A stretch of 64,000 nt of DNA. Origin: Quillaja saponaria. Its lineage: Eukaryota; Streptophyta; Magnoliopsida; Fabales; Quillajaceae. The stretch's first letter is position 1. Each line of letters starts with the position of its first letter. The stretch spans positions 15,195,528-15,259,527 of the forward strand of contig CM055614.1 in the NCBI GenBank assembly GCA_029379385.1, written 5' to 3'. Shown in pieces: positions 22,279 to 33,532 of this stretch. The position numbers were made by a program, and so were the translations under genes. The notes beneath the pieces are model-generated. The model ran no database searches, had not been told where the DNA came from, and saw only the letters and a program-made list of their open reading frames with translations.

Positions 22279-23294
22279 TGGATAAATATTTTACAAATGC
22301 AACCACATATATCTTCCTCGAGTAATACAATGATAAGTAAAGATCATTCCCACAAGAAGTTTTTAAATATTAACAATTCAAATTTTATTCAAACAACTGA
22401 AATTTTGGTAGATTATGAACTAATTATAAGCTAAAAGTAAATTAACACAAGGATAAAACTGAAGAAAAACCTAGAACTTCAACTTCCCTCAACACTTCAC
22501 CTGAATTATTATTATCTTGTCTTTTTTAGTTATGGCAAAGAATTATTAACTTAGGGTTCTTAATCAATTACAAGAATATTCCTATGTCTTATAAATATAT
22601 CTCACTTAATCAATTCACTATATTCCTATGTGAATTAAATTAAACAAGTCATTAAGATTGGACCTAATTTGGATACACAAGACATTAAGTATATCCTTAT
22701 CCTATACGCAAATCAAACTTAACATGTGTTGAATTCAATCAAATGCCAATTCATTAAAGGTTACACTAACTTACTTTTCCAAGTAAGTTTCCTAATTCAA
22801 TCTAAAAATGGCCAGTTAATTAGAAGTATTATGCATAGAATGAACTCAATAAATCATATGCCACAACTTAAGCAATCCATACATAACAAAATATCAAGCT
22901 ACATGTTGAGCTTTAGTTGCAATTCTATAAAAGAACTACTTCATGCTACTTAGCGTAAACATGGTTTCAACAATAATAAACATCACAGGAATTCATTAAA
23001 AGTAAAGAAGAAGTAGAAATAGAGAAAGCTATGAAGGTTATTAATCTTCAATCTTCAATGATCCTTGCTCTTCTTGCTTCCCTATACCTTTGATAGGCTC
23101 TAATACTCTAGAAAAAGGTTGCTAACTTGTGTTTTAGGGTCCTAAAGGAAGTCCCACTTTTATATGCTTAAAACCTCAACTTCACTTCAATTCATACTAG
23201 GAATCACATCAATGTTGCGGCTGCAGCTTCTTAGTACCACGGCCTCAAAATTTGATGAAAGTGGGCAAGTTGGCAGAGGCTTGAGTACCTTGGC
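22279..23294 (-). mobile_element. Element A 5' LTR, inner part (interrupted by B2)
   Basis: It starts TGGATAAATATTTTACAAA next to the primer site and aligns with 13205-13879 and with 32217 onward. It ends at TTGGC (23290-23294), where B2 begins. The expected outer (U3) half of this LTR was not found beyond B2. Confidence 0.75.
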
Positions 23295-23805
23295 TGTAAC
23301 ACCCTCAAAATTAATACCTAAATTAATTGTAGGATAAGTGATTATCTTATGAGTTTAATAGAATTAAAATTTAATTACATATGAATAGTACATATATGTA
23401 TAAAATACTTATAAAAATATGTATTGGATATGTATTAGTATAAGAATAGTATATACGTATAAAAATACATATAAATACATGTACATATATACATATAGAT
23501 ACATGTATATACATAAGGACAAGTGCAAGTGTTGGAACAAAGATGGAAAAATGCTACATAGTGGTGTTGGAAGAAGAAGAGAAAATAATAAATATAAGTT
23601 TCTTGCTAGAAAAGAAAATGTGATTAATTAGATATAAGAAGAAGATTAAGTGTGGAAACTTGCAATTAATGAAGGGGCTTAGTTGTAAGAAGGAGGAAAA
23701 GTTGTAATAATTAAGGGGGCATGTGGAAGAAAGTTAGGACATAAGGTGGCAAGTAATAATTAACATAGAAAGATGGCTAGACAAGTGGAGGGCAATGAAA
23801 ACACT

Positions 23806-24009
23806 AGGTGTCCATGGAATGATTAAGTAGGACAAGTGTAGAGAATTAAGGAAATAAGGTGTCCATGAAATGATTAAGTAGGGCATGTGTAAGGAATTAA
23901 GATGACAAGGTGTCCATGAAATGATTATGGTCATTATGTATAAAGATTTAAGGAAGCAAGGTGTACATGGAATGATTAACAAGACATGTGTAGAGATTTA
24001 AGGTAACTA
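23806..24009 (+). repeat. 51-bp tandem array in B2 5' LTR (4 units)
   Basis: Units start at AGGTGTCCAT or AGGTGTACAT: 23806, 23857, 23908 and 23959, an exact 51-bp spacing. The 51-bp period is a multiple of three, which produces a spurious minus-strand ORF with a 17-residue repeat. Confidence 0.9.
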
Positions 24010-24153
24010 GGAAATAGGAGGAAGACAAGTGTTAGGAAGAAAATGCACATATTAATTTAGAGAATAACAAGTAGCAGGTTGTAATTTTAGAGAGCTAAAA
24101 GGGTAAAATGATAAACGAAACTTTCTCCTAAAATTCAAGCCTTGGCCATGCAC

Positions 24154-24162
24154 TATAAATAG
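24154..24162 (+). promoter_or_regulatory. LTR TATA box (B2 5' LTR)
   Basis: TATAAATAG follows GGCCATGCAC, the family B core promoter context. Confidence 0.7.
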
Positions 24163-25498
24163 AAGGGGGTGTGACTGAAAATGCACAGGCAAGGAAAGTG
24201 TGCACTAAAGTGAGAGAATGTGAGAGAAAAAGTAAGAAAACAAAGAAAGTGAGAGAAATAGTGAAAAATCAAAGGAAAGGCAAAACCATGAACTAGGAGG
24301 TAAGAAAAGGACGAGAAAGTAGGAAAAAGAGAAAGAAAGTGAGAAAAATAGTGAGAAATTAAAGATGGAGGATTCAGTCACAAGAGAAAAAGCAAAGGCA
24401 TGTATCATGTGTTTCCTTACTCTATTATTTCCTTATTCTATTAGTTTTATTGAATTTGAAAATGGCATGTTTTATGAGAAAATGAGTTCTGTGTAATCAA
24501 GGAAAATGAAAGGTGTGGAATTTGCATGGTTTTAGTACTTGTAGTTTATCTTGACATTATGTTGCGCAAACTATAGAATGGATCCTATTTAGAGATGGTA
24601 CAATAAAGTGCCAAAAGTCTTGAAAGGTGATGTCTTATGAGATGGTACAATAATGTGCCATAAGTCTAGAGATAATGTCTCTTGGGATGGATCCATATCT
24701 AAAGGAGGTGGTACAATGATGTGCTAAAAGTCTGGTAGGGCGATGTCTCATGAGATGACACTGAGATGTGCCGTAAGTCTTGAAAGGCGATGTCTCATGA
24801 GATGATACAATAATATGCCGTAAGTCTAGAGACGATGCCTCGGTTTGCATATTGGCAAGAAAGGTCTATAATGAAAAAAGTGTTTGTATGAGAAAAGTTT
24901 CTTGTATTCCCGTATTATCAAACTACACATCAACCCTCTGTTTGATAATGCATGTTGAGATTTCTATCTCTTGTTTTTTTTATGTTGATGTGCAGATTTA
25001 TAGCTAAGTGGATCTTGAGAGCAGTTGTCTTGAAATACAATTATGTGTAGACAAGTGTATGTGGAATAGTTATGAGATGTAAAAAATAAGCATAATGAGA
25101 AGAAGAGCGTTGGTAAAACTGTAAAGGCTCCTTTTGTTGCTACGTGTGTAAGCTAGATTAATGAATATTAGTTGGGGGAAACCAAGCCTCCAAGCTCTTA
25201 ATTCATTATAAAAAAGGTTTATTTCTTGAATAATTGATTTTGATAAATAAATGCGACATAAATACGAGTAGTTCTTGAACCTAGAAAAATTATAGAATTT
25301 AAGAAAAAGGTATAAGAATTCAACAATCAAGGCTGTATAAAGCTTACGTACAAGAAATTTTAAATGTGGACAAGAAAATTAGATAATATTGCATTAAGAG
25401 TTCATTAAATTAGTTAAGCAATAACAAGGTGATTATAACTCAAATAAGGCACTAATTGAATTAAGAAAAGGATTAAGGAAAGTCGGGTGTTACAATTA

Positions 25499-25510
25499 TG
25501 GTATCAGAGC
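25499..25510 (+). other. Primer binding site, tRNA-iMet type (B2)
   Basis: TGGTATCAGAGC, a perfect match to the initiator tRNA-Met site, lies 4 bases after the LTR end. Confidence 0.9.
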
Positions 25511-25739
25511 AACAGTTTAGGCAAAGGTTGGCAAAGAAGGCCTAGAACAACTGGCCATGGTTTCATACAATGGTTTGGTTGTGTATTTTTTGTTTGATGT
25601 TATGCCTATTACATAAAATATTGTTGGCCTATTATATGCAGTATTGTTGATATGACAAAAAGGTGCCACATGTTACATGTATTGCATAAAGATATGTGTT
25701 CATGTGTTCTATATATATGTTACATGAAGATTGTTGGAA

Positions 25740-25870
25740 ATGTTATAAGGAAAGGAAGTAATCAATGTGACATGAAAAGAAAAGGAAAGGAAAGGACATG
25801 CTAAATATTGTATGTATAAAGGAAAGGAAAGGAAAGGAAATGTTAAATGCACGCATAGCAAAACGAAAAG
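25740..25870 (+). repeat. (AAAGG)n purine microsatellites in B2 5' UTR
   Basis: Two short AAAGG-type runs (about 25775-25797 and 25819-25840) lie between the primer site and gag. Confidence 0.7.
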
Positions 25871-25943
25871 GAACATGACATACTATGTTATGATGTTCAT
25901 TTTAGGAACAAATCTAAAAGTGTGTTGCATGTGCATTTAAAAG

Positions 25944-27005
25944 ATGGCTCCCAAATGAGGATCTCAAAATGAGCTCTTGGAGGGCATACTCAATGCACTA
26001 GAAGATGTGTCAGGGGTAATGAGAAACCAAATAGGAGCTCAAAATGCTGTTGTAGAAGCTACAATAGCGGCCACTATTGCTGTTAATGGTGCCACTCAAG
26101 CCAACGGTGCCGTAGGTGTGGAAGGATTTGGAAGGAATGAACCTAGGCATAGTGAAACAAGATCCTTGATGGATTACTTTAGGAAGGTGAATCCACCTAG
26201 GTTTATAGGAAATTATGACTACTAGATAGCTGAAAGTTGGTTAAGACAATCAGAGAAAATTTTTAGAGTTATAGAGTGTATAGATAATGATAAGTTAGTT
26301 CTAGTAACTTTATATACTAGAAGGAGAAATGGAGTACTAGTGGCAAAGTACCAAAAGGTTACTTATAGCAAGAGGGAAAGAACCAAATTGGGACAGTTTT
26401 AAGAGAACCTTCCACAAAAAAATATTTTCCCGAAAGTAGGACCTTGAAGCTGAGTTTAATCAACTTAGACAAGGAAACATGAGTGTAGCCAAGTACAAAC
26501 ATAAATTTAAAGAACTATCTAAGTTCTCTACCTACTTGCAAACTTATTATGATGATAGGTGGAAAGCCGATAAATTCCAAAGGGATCTAAATCCTAATGT
26601 AAGGGTAAGATAGCTACTTTGGAGATAGGAAACTTTGCTCAATTAGTAGGAAAAAGTAAAATAGCTGAGAAGGTATGTATAGAGGATGAAGCCGAAAGGA
26701 AAAGGAAGCATGAAACCTCGAAAAGGTTTAGAGGGATGGAAAGGTATAATAGTAACAAAAGGGTTGTGGGTGTCAATGAAATAAGGCAGAATCAGTGGCA
26801 AGATAAAGGAAAGGAAGTAGGAGGTTAACTTGGGGTTAAGGTACGGTGTAATAAATGCGGGAAACTTCACTTTAGGAGGCATTGCCAAATGGATAACAAA
26901 TGTTTCAATTGTGGGAAATAAGGGCACATAGCTAGATACTGCTCTGAATTTAATAATCATAAACCTCCTAAGAAGCCAGTGGCACCAGGCAGAGTATTTT
27001 CTTGA
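25944..27005 (+). pseudogene. Ty3/gypsy gag remnant of B2 with two zinc knuckles
   Basis: The ATG at 25944 opens MAPK and then a stop; the frame continues from 25977 with GILNALEDVSGVMRNQIGAQ and an Ala-rich linker. The capsid domain follows (SLMDYFRKVNPPRFIGNYDY, ESWLRQSEKIFRVIECID, then AKYKHKFKELSKFSTY). Two CCHC-type knuckles lie at 26847-26942: CNKCGKLHFRRHC, missing one residue, and CFNCGK(stop)GHIARYC. Capsid packages the element RNA and the knuckles bind it. Stops and frameshifts break it at several points. No protease, RT or integrase follows; the polypurine tract comes about 190 bp later. B2 therefore lacks pol. Confidence 0.85.
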
Positions 27006-27190
27006 ACTAGAAGAAGGTGCAAGAGGCTGACAACGTTATTTTAGTAAGTATATATATCGAATGACATACTATGTTCATGGTAGCTCCTTGTGGCATACTA
27101 ATATAAATAAAGCAAATACCCTAAGAGGAAGAATGTCTAGATTAAAGAAATTTTTTTAAAATTAGTGCTTGAATTTTGACGACAAAATTC

Positions 27191-27209
27191 TTTTAAAGGG
27201 GTGGAGTAT
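27191..27209 (+). other. Polypurine tract of B2
   Basis: The sequence TTTTAAAGGGGTGGAG directly precedes the 3' LTR start at 27210. It is preceded by TTTGACGACAAAATTC, a context common upstream of gypsy 3' LTRs. Confidence 0.75.
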
Positions 27210-27690
27210 TATAACACCTCCAAAATTAATACCAAAATGAATTGTAGGATAAGTGATTTTATTATAAGTTAAATAGGATTAAAATTTAATTCTTATACTA
27301 ATAAACATTGGATACGTATTACTATAAGAATAGTATATACATATAAAAATATGTATAAATACATGTACGTATATACGTATACATACATGTATATACACAT
27401 AGACAAGTGTAAGCGTTGGAACAAAGATGGAAAAATGCTACATGGTGATGTTGGAAGAAGAAGAGCAAATAATAAAATATAGATTACTTGCTAGAAAAGG
27501 AAATGTGATGATTTAGGTGTAAGAAGAAGATTAAGTGTGGCAACTTGCAATTAATGAAGGGGCTTAGTTGTAAGAAGGAGGAAAATGGTGAAAAAGTTAT
27601 AACAATTAAGAGGGCATGTGGAAGAAAGTTATAACAAGTAATAATTAACATAGAGAGATGGCTAGACAAGTGGAGGGCAAGGAAAACACT

Positions 27691-27894
27691 AGGTGTCCAT
27701 GAAATGATTAAGTAGGACATGTGTAGAGAATTAAGGAAACAAGGTGTCAATGACATGATTAAGTAGGGCATGTGTAAGGAATTAAGGTGACAAGGTGTCC
27801 ATGAAATGATTATGGTGGATATGTGTAGTGATTTAAGAAAACAAGGTGTACATGAAATGATTAACAAGACATGTGCAGAGTTTTAAGATAACTA
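27691..27894 (+). repeat. 51-bp tandem array in B2 3' LTR (4 units)
   Basis: Units start at 27691, 27742, 27793 and 27844, exact 51-bp spacing. A shorter version (28989, 29040, partial third) lies in the second module of the same LTR. B1 lacks the array. Confidence 0.9.
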
Positions 27895-28071
27895 GATGGC
27901 TTACTAATAATGAAAGAATCTAAACTAGGAAATAGGAAGAAGACAAGTGTTAGGAAGAAAATGCACATGTTAATTTAGAGAATGACAAGTAGGAAGTTGT
28001 AATTTTATAGAACTAAAAGGGTATAATAGGAAACAAAACTTTATCCTAAAATCCAAGCCTCGGCCATGCAC

Positions 28072-28080
28072 TATAAATAG
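28072..28080 (+). promoter_or_regulatory. LTR TATA box (first of two in B2 3' LTR)
   Basis: TATAAATAG lies in the GGCCATGCAC context. A second, altered copy (TTATAAAATAGG) lies at about 29309-29320. Confidence 0.65.
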
Positions 28081-30299
28081 GATGGGGGTGGTGACCAAAA
28101 ATGCATAGGCAAGGAAAGTGTGCACTAAAGTGAAAGAATGTGAGAGAAAAAGGGAGAAAACAAAGAAAGTGAGAGAAATAGTGAAAAATCAAAGGAAAGG
28201 CAAAACTGTGAACTAGGAGGTAAGAAAAGGAAGAGAAAGTGAGAAATTAAAGGAGGATTCGGTTACAAGAGGAAAAGTAAAGGCATGTATCATGTGTTTC
28301 CTCTATTATTTCCTTATTCAATTAGTTTTATTGAATTTGAAAATGGCATGTTTTATGAGAAAATGAGTTATGTGTAACCAAAGAAAATGAAAGGTTTGAA
28401 ATTTGCATGGTTTTAGCACTTGTAGTTTATCTTGACATTATGTTGCGCAACCTATAGAATAGATCCTATCTAGAGATGGTACAATAAAGTGCTGAAATTC
28501 TTGCAAGGGGATGTCTCATGAGATGGCACTGAGATGTCTCATGAGATAGTACAATAATGTGACATAAGTCTAGAGACGATGTCTCTTGGGATGGATCCAT
28601 ATCTAGAAGAGGTAGTACAATGATGTGCCGAAAGTCTCATAGGGTGATGTCTTATATGATGGCATTGAGATGTGCCATAAGTCTTGAAAGGCGATGTCTC
28701 ATGAGATGGTATAATAATGTGCTATTAGTCTAGAGACGATGTCTCGATTTGCATATTGGCAAGAAAGGTCAACAATGGAAAAAGTCCTTGCATGAAAAAA
28801 GTTTCTTGTAATAATGAAAGGACTTAGGTGTAAGAATGAGAATAAATGTGAAAAAGTTGTAATAATTAAGGGGCATGTGGAAGAAAGTTAGGTCATAAGG
28901 TGGCAAGTAATAATTAATATAGAAAGATGGCTAGACAAGTGTCTATCAATCAATTAAGTAAGACTACATGCAGAGAATTACAGAAACAAGATGTCCATAA
29001 AATAATTAAGTAGGACATGTGTAGAGAATTAAGGTGACAAGGTGTCCATGAAATGATTATGGTGGATATGCATAGAGATTTAAGGATGCATGGAATGATT
29101 AACAAGACAAGTGCATAGATTTAAGGTGAATAGGTGGCTTACTAATAATGAAAGAATCTAAACTAGGAAATAGGAGGAAGACAAGTTTTAGGAAGAAAAT
29201 ACACATGTTAATTTAGAGAATGACAAGTAGAAGGTTGTAATTTTAGAGAACTAAAAGGGTAAAATAGGAAACGAAACTTTCTCCTAAATCCTAAGCCTTG
29301 GCCATACATTATAAAATAGGAAGGGGTGGTGACCAAAAATGCATAAGCAAGGTAAGTGTGCACTAAAAGTGAGAGAAAGTGAGAGAAAAAGTGAGAGAAA
29401 TAGTGAGAAATTAAAGGAGACAATAAGCAAAATCGTGAGCAAGAAGAAAAAGGAGAGAAACCGTAAGACTAGGAGAAGGAAAAGGAAACCGAGGACAAGG
29501 AGGAGAAGGAGAAACCGAGAAGGAAAAGGGAAAAAGGAAGAAGAAGCTACTACTTTGTTACTGTTATATTCTTCATGTTACTCTTGTATCTTTCATGCAT
29601 ATGAAATAGAAAATGAGGAAAATGAATCGCTTTCAGGAAATTTAAAGGAAATGAGAAAAAAGACTAATTTGCTTTGCATATTCCTATATTTCTAAAATTG
29701 CCATCAAGAATCCTTCATTGTTATATATGAATGTTTGTTGAGGTTCGACTCACTTTTCTTCATCTTGATGTGCAGATTAATTAGTACCATGGATGTGTAC
29801 TATTTTTCTTGGAGAAAAGCATGGTCTATGTAACGAGAAAAGATGACAAGTAGATCTTGTTTGGAAAACATAGAAGTATTTGTGTTGAAGTGTGATTATG
29901 TAGTACAGGGTTGATTTGTATAAAGTTATAGTCGTGTTCTTAACAAGTTTACTTAGAAATTTTAGTAATTGGCTCTTGTATAAATAAAGTCTTAACGTAG
30001 TACGGGGTTGTCCTCTTAAGTAAATCTTGGTTAATTGAAGATTTAATTGATAAAGTAGCATGGACTTAAAGTTAATTGGAAGAAAAGATAAAATTTAGAA
30101 GGAGGAATACAAGATCACTTATGATGGCCATATGGTGCAAAGTGAAATAAGAAGAATATATAAGGAAAATTATACAAGTATCACTGTAGGAAGAAAATAA
30201 AGATGCTAGAAAATACAAGTAACAAAAGCATTACCGATTAAATTGGCATAAGAGTTTATTAGTAGATTAAGTGAAGTATTAAGGAAAGAAGGAGTTACA

Positions 30300-30849
30300 C
30301 TAGCTGCCCCCTATATATGTAGAATCTAAGGGAGAATGAGGGCAAAAAGCGATTACAAGTGACATACGGCCTTGTGAGAGATAGTGAGTAAGAAGAGTTC
30401 TTGAAAATCTCCTCCCTTAACTATGTACCCCCTTTGTTAAGGCAAAACAGTTTTTGCTTCAAGACCAGTCCTCCATTATCAATTCAACTAAGTGGAAGCT
30501 AGCACATGTCCTAAAGGTGAAATGAATCCTTTTCGATAAAGGTAAAGATTTTTAACCATAGATTGTGTGAACTATTTCATTAAAGGCTTATTCATTTGAA
30601 TAGCTTACTAATCATTCGTCATACTTTGTGTTTGATTGGGAGAATTGTTTTGACAATTTATGGAGGAATTCCAAGTATCCCTGCCAAACAAACAAACTAG
30701 TTGCATGAGGAAATCTTCAAGAGGTTAGTTTCAGGCATCCCTGCTAAATAAATAAATAATTATATATATTTAATTGAAAATCCAGGTTCTTGGTTAGGAA
30801 AATTTTTAATTCTACTGCTTATGCATATGATGCATGACCCCAAAATTTC
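30300..30849. other. Unassigned DNA
   Basis: No coding or repeat family is recognised. A short phrase (CATCCCTGC(C/T)AAA) recurs near 30677 and 30736. Confidence 0.4.
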
Positions 30850-32215
30850 CTAACAGATGTTTCAACCTAAGGGGCAATGCAGTAGGAACATCAAGAAATA
30901 ATATGGATACCCAATCTCCATGAGAGATCATCAGTAGGAACTACATTATGAATAAGCTTCCAAATGAAACAAGAGATTCTAAATAGGATCAATTTATGCC
31001 ATAATCTCTTAGACCATCTAAACTCAGCACCTTTAGCACAATGAATGTGCCAAAAAGAAGTGACTATAAATTGACCAAAATGATGAGTAATCCAAACAAG
31101 GCATGCATTACTAGAAGAATCTAAGTGAATAGTTGAAAGGACCTGGGCCTCTCCCAGATGAGACTAAGCCAGACTATCCAAAATATAAAGAGAATTAACT
31201 AGATCATAACTAGACATATTACCCAGTCAATTCATATATGACATGACAGTCCTTAGTGTGTGAGGATCCATTCACAAAAATCCATTAAGCATTCCTCTGC
31301 AAAACAGAAAATAAAGGAACAATACTTTTTCACATATAAGAAGAAAAGCTCAAGATATGTTCTTGGGAAACAAAAAGGCTACTATACTTGTTCCTCATAA
31401 GTTTTACCAAAGCGAATTGCCCTACAAAATATTCCAAGTCAATTTAGCGTGCATAGCACCTATAGTTTCATTTAGTGACCTAATCCTTAAGCCTCTTTCC
31501 ACAAAAGATTTACAAATATCTTTCCACACTATCCTATGTCTTCACTTATCCCCTGAATGACTTGAAATAAACAAGCTGAAAAGCCTTTCCAAAGTGTTTA
31601 GGGTTTTTAATACAAGCTATTGTGTGAATCGGGATAGAAGAAAGAACATTGTGGAAAAGGGTAATCTTACCACTAGTAGATAAAAGATTTCATGCCTAAC
31701 CTTGTAAATGAGTCCAAATCAGTTCTCCCACATGAGAAAAGAGGGAATGAGTTACTCTACAAAGAGGGGAACTCCAAGATAGATAAAAAGAAGGGCTTTA
31801 TTATGAAAGCCTGTTCAGGAATGAAGAAGATTACGATGATTAGTAGAGAAATTAAAAGCTACTATAAAAGAGCTCTTATTTAGGTTAATTAGCTACCCAG
31901 ATGTATACTCATATCTATGCAAGAGAATCATACATGCTTGAACTGAAAATTTACAACCATTTAGAAAAAGAAGCATGTTATATGCATATAATAAATGAGT
32001 GACACATGTGGCCAAACCTGAGACATGAAATCTCTTAGCAACACCCTCTTCAAAAGTCTTATTAAAGTTTTGAGAAACGACATCCTGAGCCAGAATGAAC
32101 AAAGTCGGGGATAGAGGATCACCCTTATGAAGGCCTCTGAAAGATTTTTAAAATCCATATTTACTACCATTGAGTAAAACTAAATACCAGTAGTTTGAAA
32201 TACAGTGGAAAATCC
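30850..32215 (-). pseudogene. L1-type LINE reverse transcriptase remnant
   Basis: Read leftward, about 32150-31893 contains LFILAQDVVSQNFNKTFEEG, then THLLYAYNMLLFLNGCK, where YAYN replaces the catalytic YADD of plant L1 elements, then a TSG turn near 31893. Further left (31890-31560) are traces of the region after the palm, and the following region can be followed weakly to about 30850. Frameshifts separate the parts. LINE RT copies its own RNA at a nicked target; the catalytic change and the stops mean this copy is dead. The 5' part of the element is absent. Confidence 0.75.
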
Positions 32216-32216
32216 T

Positions 32217-33532
32217 ATAAGCAAATTAACACAAGAATAAACAGAGATTTTAGTAGATTATGAACTAATGATAAACTAAAAGCAAATTAACACAAGAATA
32301 AATTGGAGATAAACCTAGAACTACAAGTTCTCTCAACACTTCACTTCAATTATTATTATCTTGTCTTGCTTAGTTATGTCAAAAAATTATTAACTTCTGG
32401 TTCTTAATCAATTATAAGCATATTTCTATGTCTTATAAATATATCTTACTTAATTAATTCATTATATTTCTATGTGAATTAAATTAAACAAGTCCTTGAG
32501 ATTGGACCTAATTTGGTTACACAAGGCATATAGGTATATTCCTATCCTATACACAAATCAAACTTAACAACATGTGTTGAATTCAAACAAGTGCTAATTC
32601 ATTCAAGGCTTAACCTAAATTCCCTTTCCCAAGTTCCATAGGTTTCCTAATTCAATCTAAAAGATGGCCAATCAATTAGAAGTATTAAACAAAAAATGAA
32701 TTAGATAAATCATATACCAAAACCTAAGTAATCCATAGATAAAAATAACATTAACCTACATGTTGAGTTCTAGTTGCAATTCTAGAAAGGAAACTACTCC
32801 ATGCTACTTAGTGTAAACATGGTTTCAATAATAATAAACATCAAAGGAATACAATAAAAGTAAAGAAGGAGTATAAATAGAGAAAAACTATGAAGGTTGT
32901 TGATCTTCAAGCTCCTACAGTCGTTGCTTTTTTGCTTCCTTGCATTCATACTCCAGAAAAAATGCTGCTAACTTATGTCTTTAATTGTGTGTTTAAGTTT
33001 TCTAGGTAGTCCCTCTTTTATAAGCTTAGAAACCCTCAATTTCACTTTAATTGGGACTAGGAATCTCACCGGCACCATAGCCTAAGCTTCCTAGAGTCGT
33101 TGCCTCCAAAATCAATGAAATAAGGGACTCTGGTAGGGGCTTAGGTGCCACAGCCTCAGCGTTCTAGTGCCGCAGCACTCACTTGGGAAATCCTGGCACT
33201 GGGGCTATAACTTGCTGATGCTAGGGCGTTGGACTCCTAGGCAACTTCCTTTGTCTTGCAATTTTTGAGTGTTTAGAGCCTAAATTTGACTTCTAATAGG
33301 ACTCTTTCTTGTATTAGACCTTTAAAACACAAACACTAAGTTAATACAAGTTAAAACTCTTATAGAACACCTAAATTTAATCCTAAAACAACTATGAATC
33401 AACATCCTAATATAATACGGACTCAATTAGGAATTCAACTAAAATTAAGCAAAAACTAACTAAAACTCTAGAACATAGCTAAATTAATATGAGTAAAAGA
33501 GTGTAAAATAACTCTATTTTCAAGAGTTATCA
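32217..33532 (-). mobile_element. Athila-like LTR, nearly complete
   Basis: On the minus strand it starts TGATAACTCTTG at 33532 and runs to about 32217, where LINE sequence adjoins. A short direct repeat (AAATTAACACAAGAATAAA, at about 32224 and 32284) lies at its inner end. A TATAAAAG-like box (complement near 33015-33022) and the GC-rich island (33060-33250) are present. It is the uninterrupted counterpart of the two split LTRs of element A. Confidence 0.75.

Larger units (their letters stand above)
23295..25494 (+). mobile_element. Element B2 5' LTR (gypsy family B)
   Basis: It begins TGTAACACCC and ends GGGTGTTACA, a perfect 10-bp inverted terminal repeat, and is 2200 bp long. A TATA box (TATAAATAG) lies at 24154-24162. 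A 51-bp tandem array (23806-24009) lies upstream of it and a ~45 bp repeat block (24590-24840) downstream. A tRNA-Met primer site follows 4 bases after the end. The 5' flank is TTGGC; the 3' flank of the whole element is CTAGC, so a target duplication is possible but has two mismatches. Confidence 0.85.
27210..30299 (+). mobile_element. Element B2 3' LTR, enlarged composite
   Basis: It starts TATAACACC (TG changed to TA) and ends GGAGTTACA. At 3090 bp it is about 890 bp longer than the 5' LTR. At about 28810 the sequence jumps back to a second LTR-like module that repeats the stretch from the 51-bp array through the TATA box. From about 29590 the tail resembles B1 (15050 onward) and not the 5' LTR of B2. 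It has two TATA boxes, at 28072-28080 and about 29310. It is best read as a recombinant of two family B LTRs. Confidence 0.75.

Noticed and set aside
23419..23631. Tyr-rich plus-strand ORF
   Set aside because: It reads through TACATGTATA-type AT-rich palindromic DNA in an LTR; no coding signal.
23734..23982. Minus-strand ORF with a regular 17-residue repeat; another at 27484-27867
   Set aside because: It is the antisense translation of the 51-bp tandem array in family B LTRs. The period is a multiple of three, so a frame stays open by structure. The LTR promoter lies on the other strand.
23806..24009. CRISPR-like regular direct repeats
   Set aside because: Contiguous 51-bp units without spacers, in a plant retrotransposon LTR.
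24180..24410. Minus-strand Phe/Ser-rich ORFs here and at 29208-29423 and 16877-17164, and plus-strand Arg/Lys-rich ORFs at 17051-17242 and 29339-29695
   Set aside because: All are translations of GA-rich purine tracts in LTR leader DNA; low-complexity composition, no domain.
31357..31883. Plus-strand ORFs at 31357-31560 and 31692-31883
   Set aside because: Antisense of LINE sequence; the minus strand carries the RT similarity.
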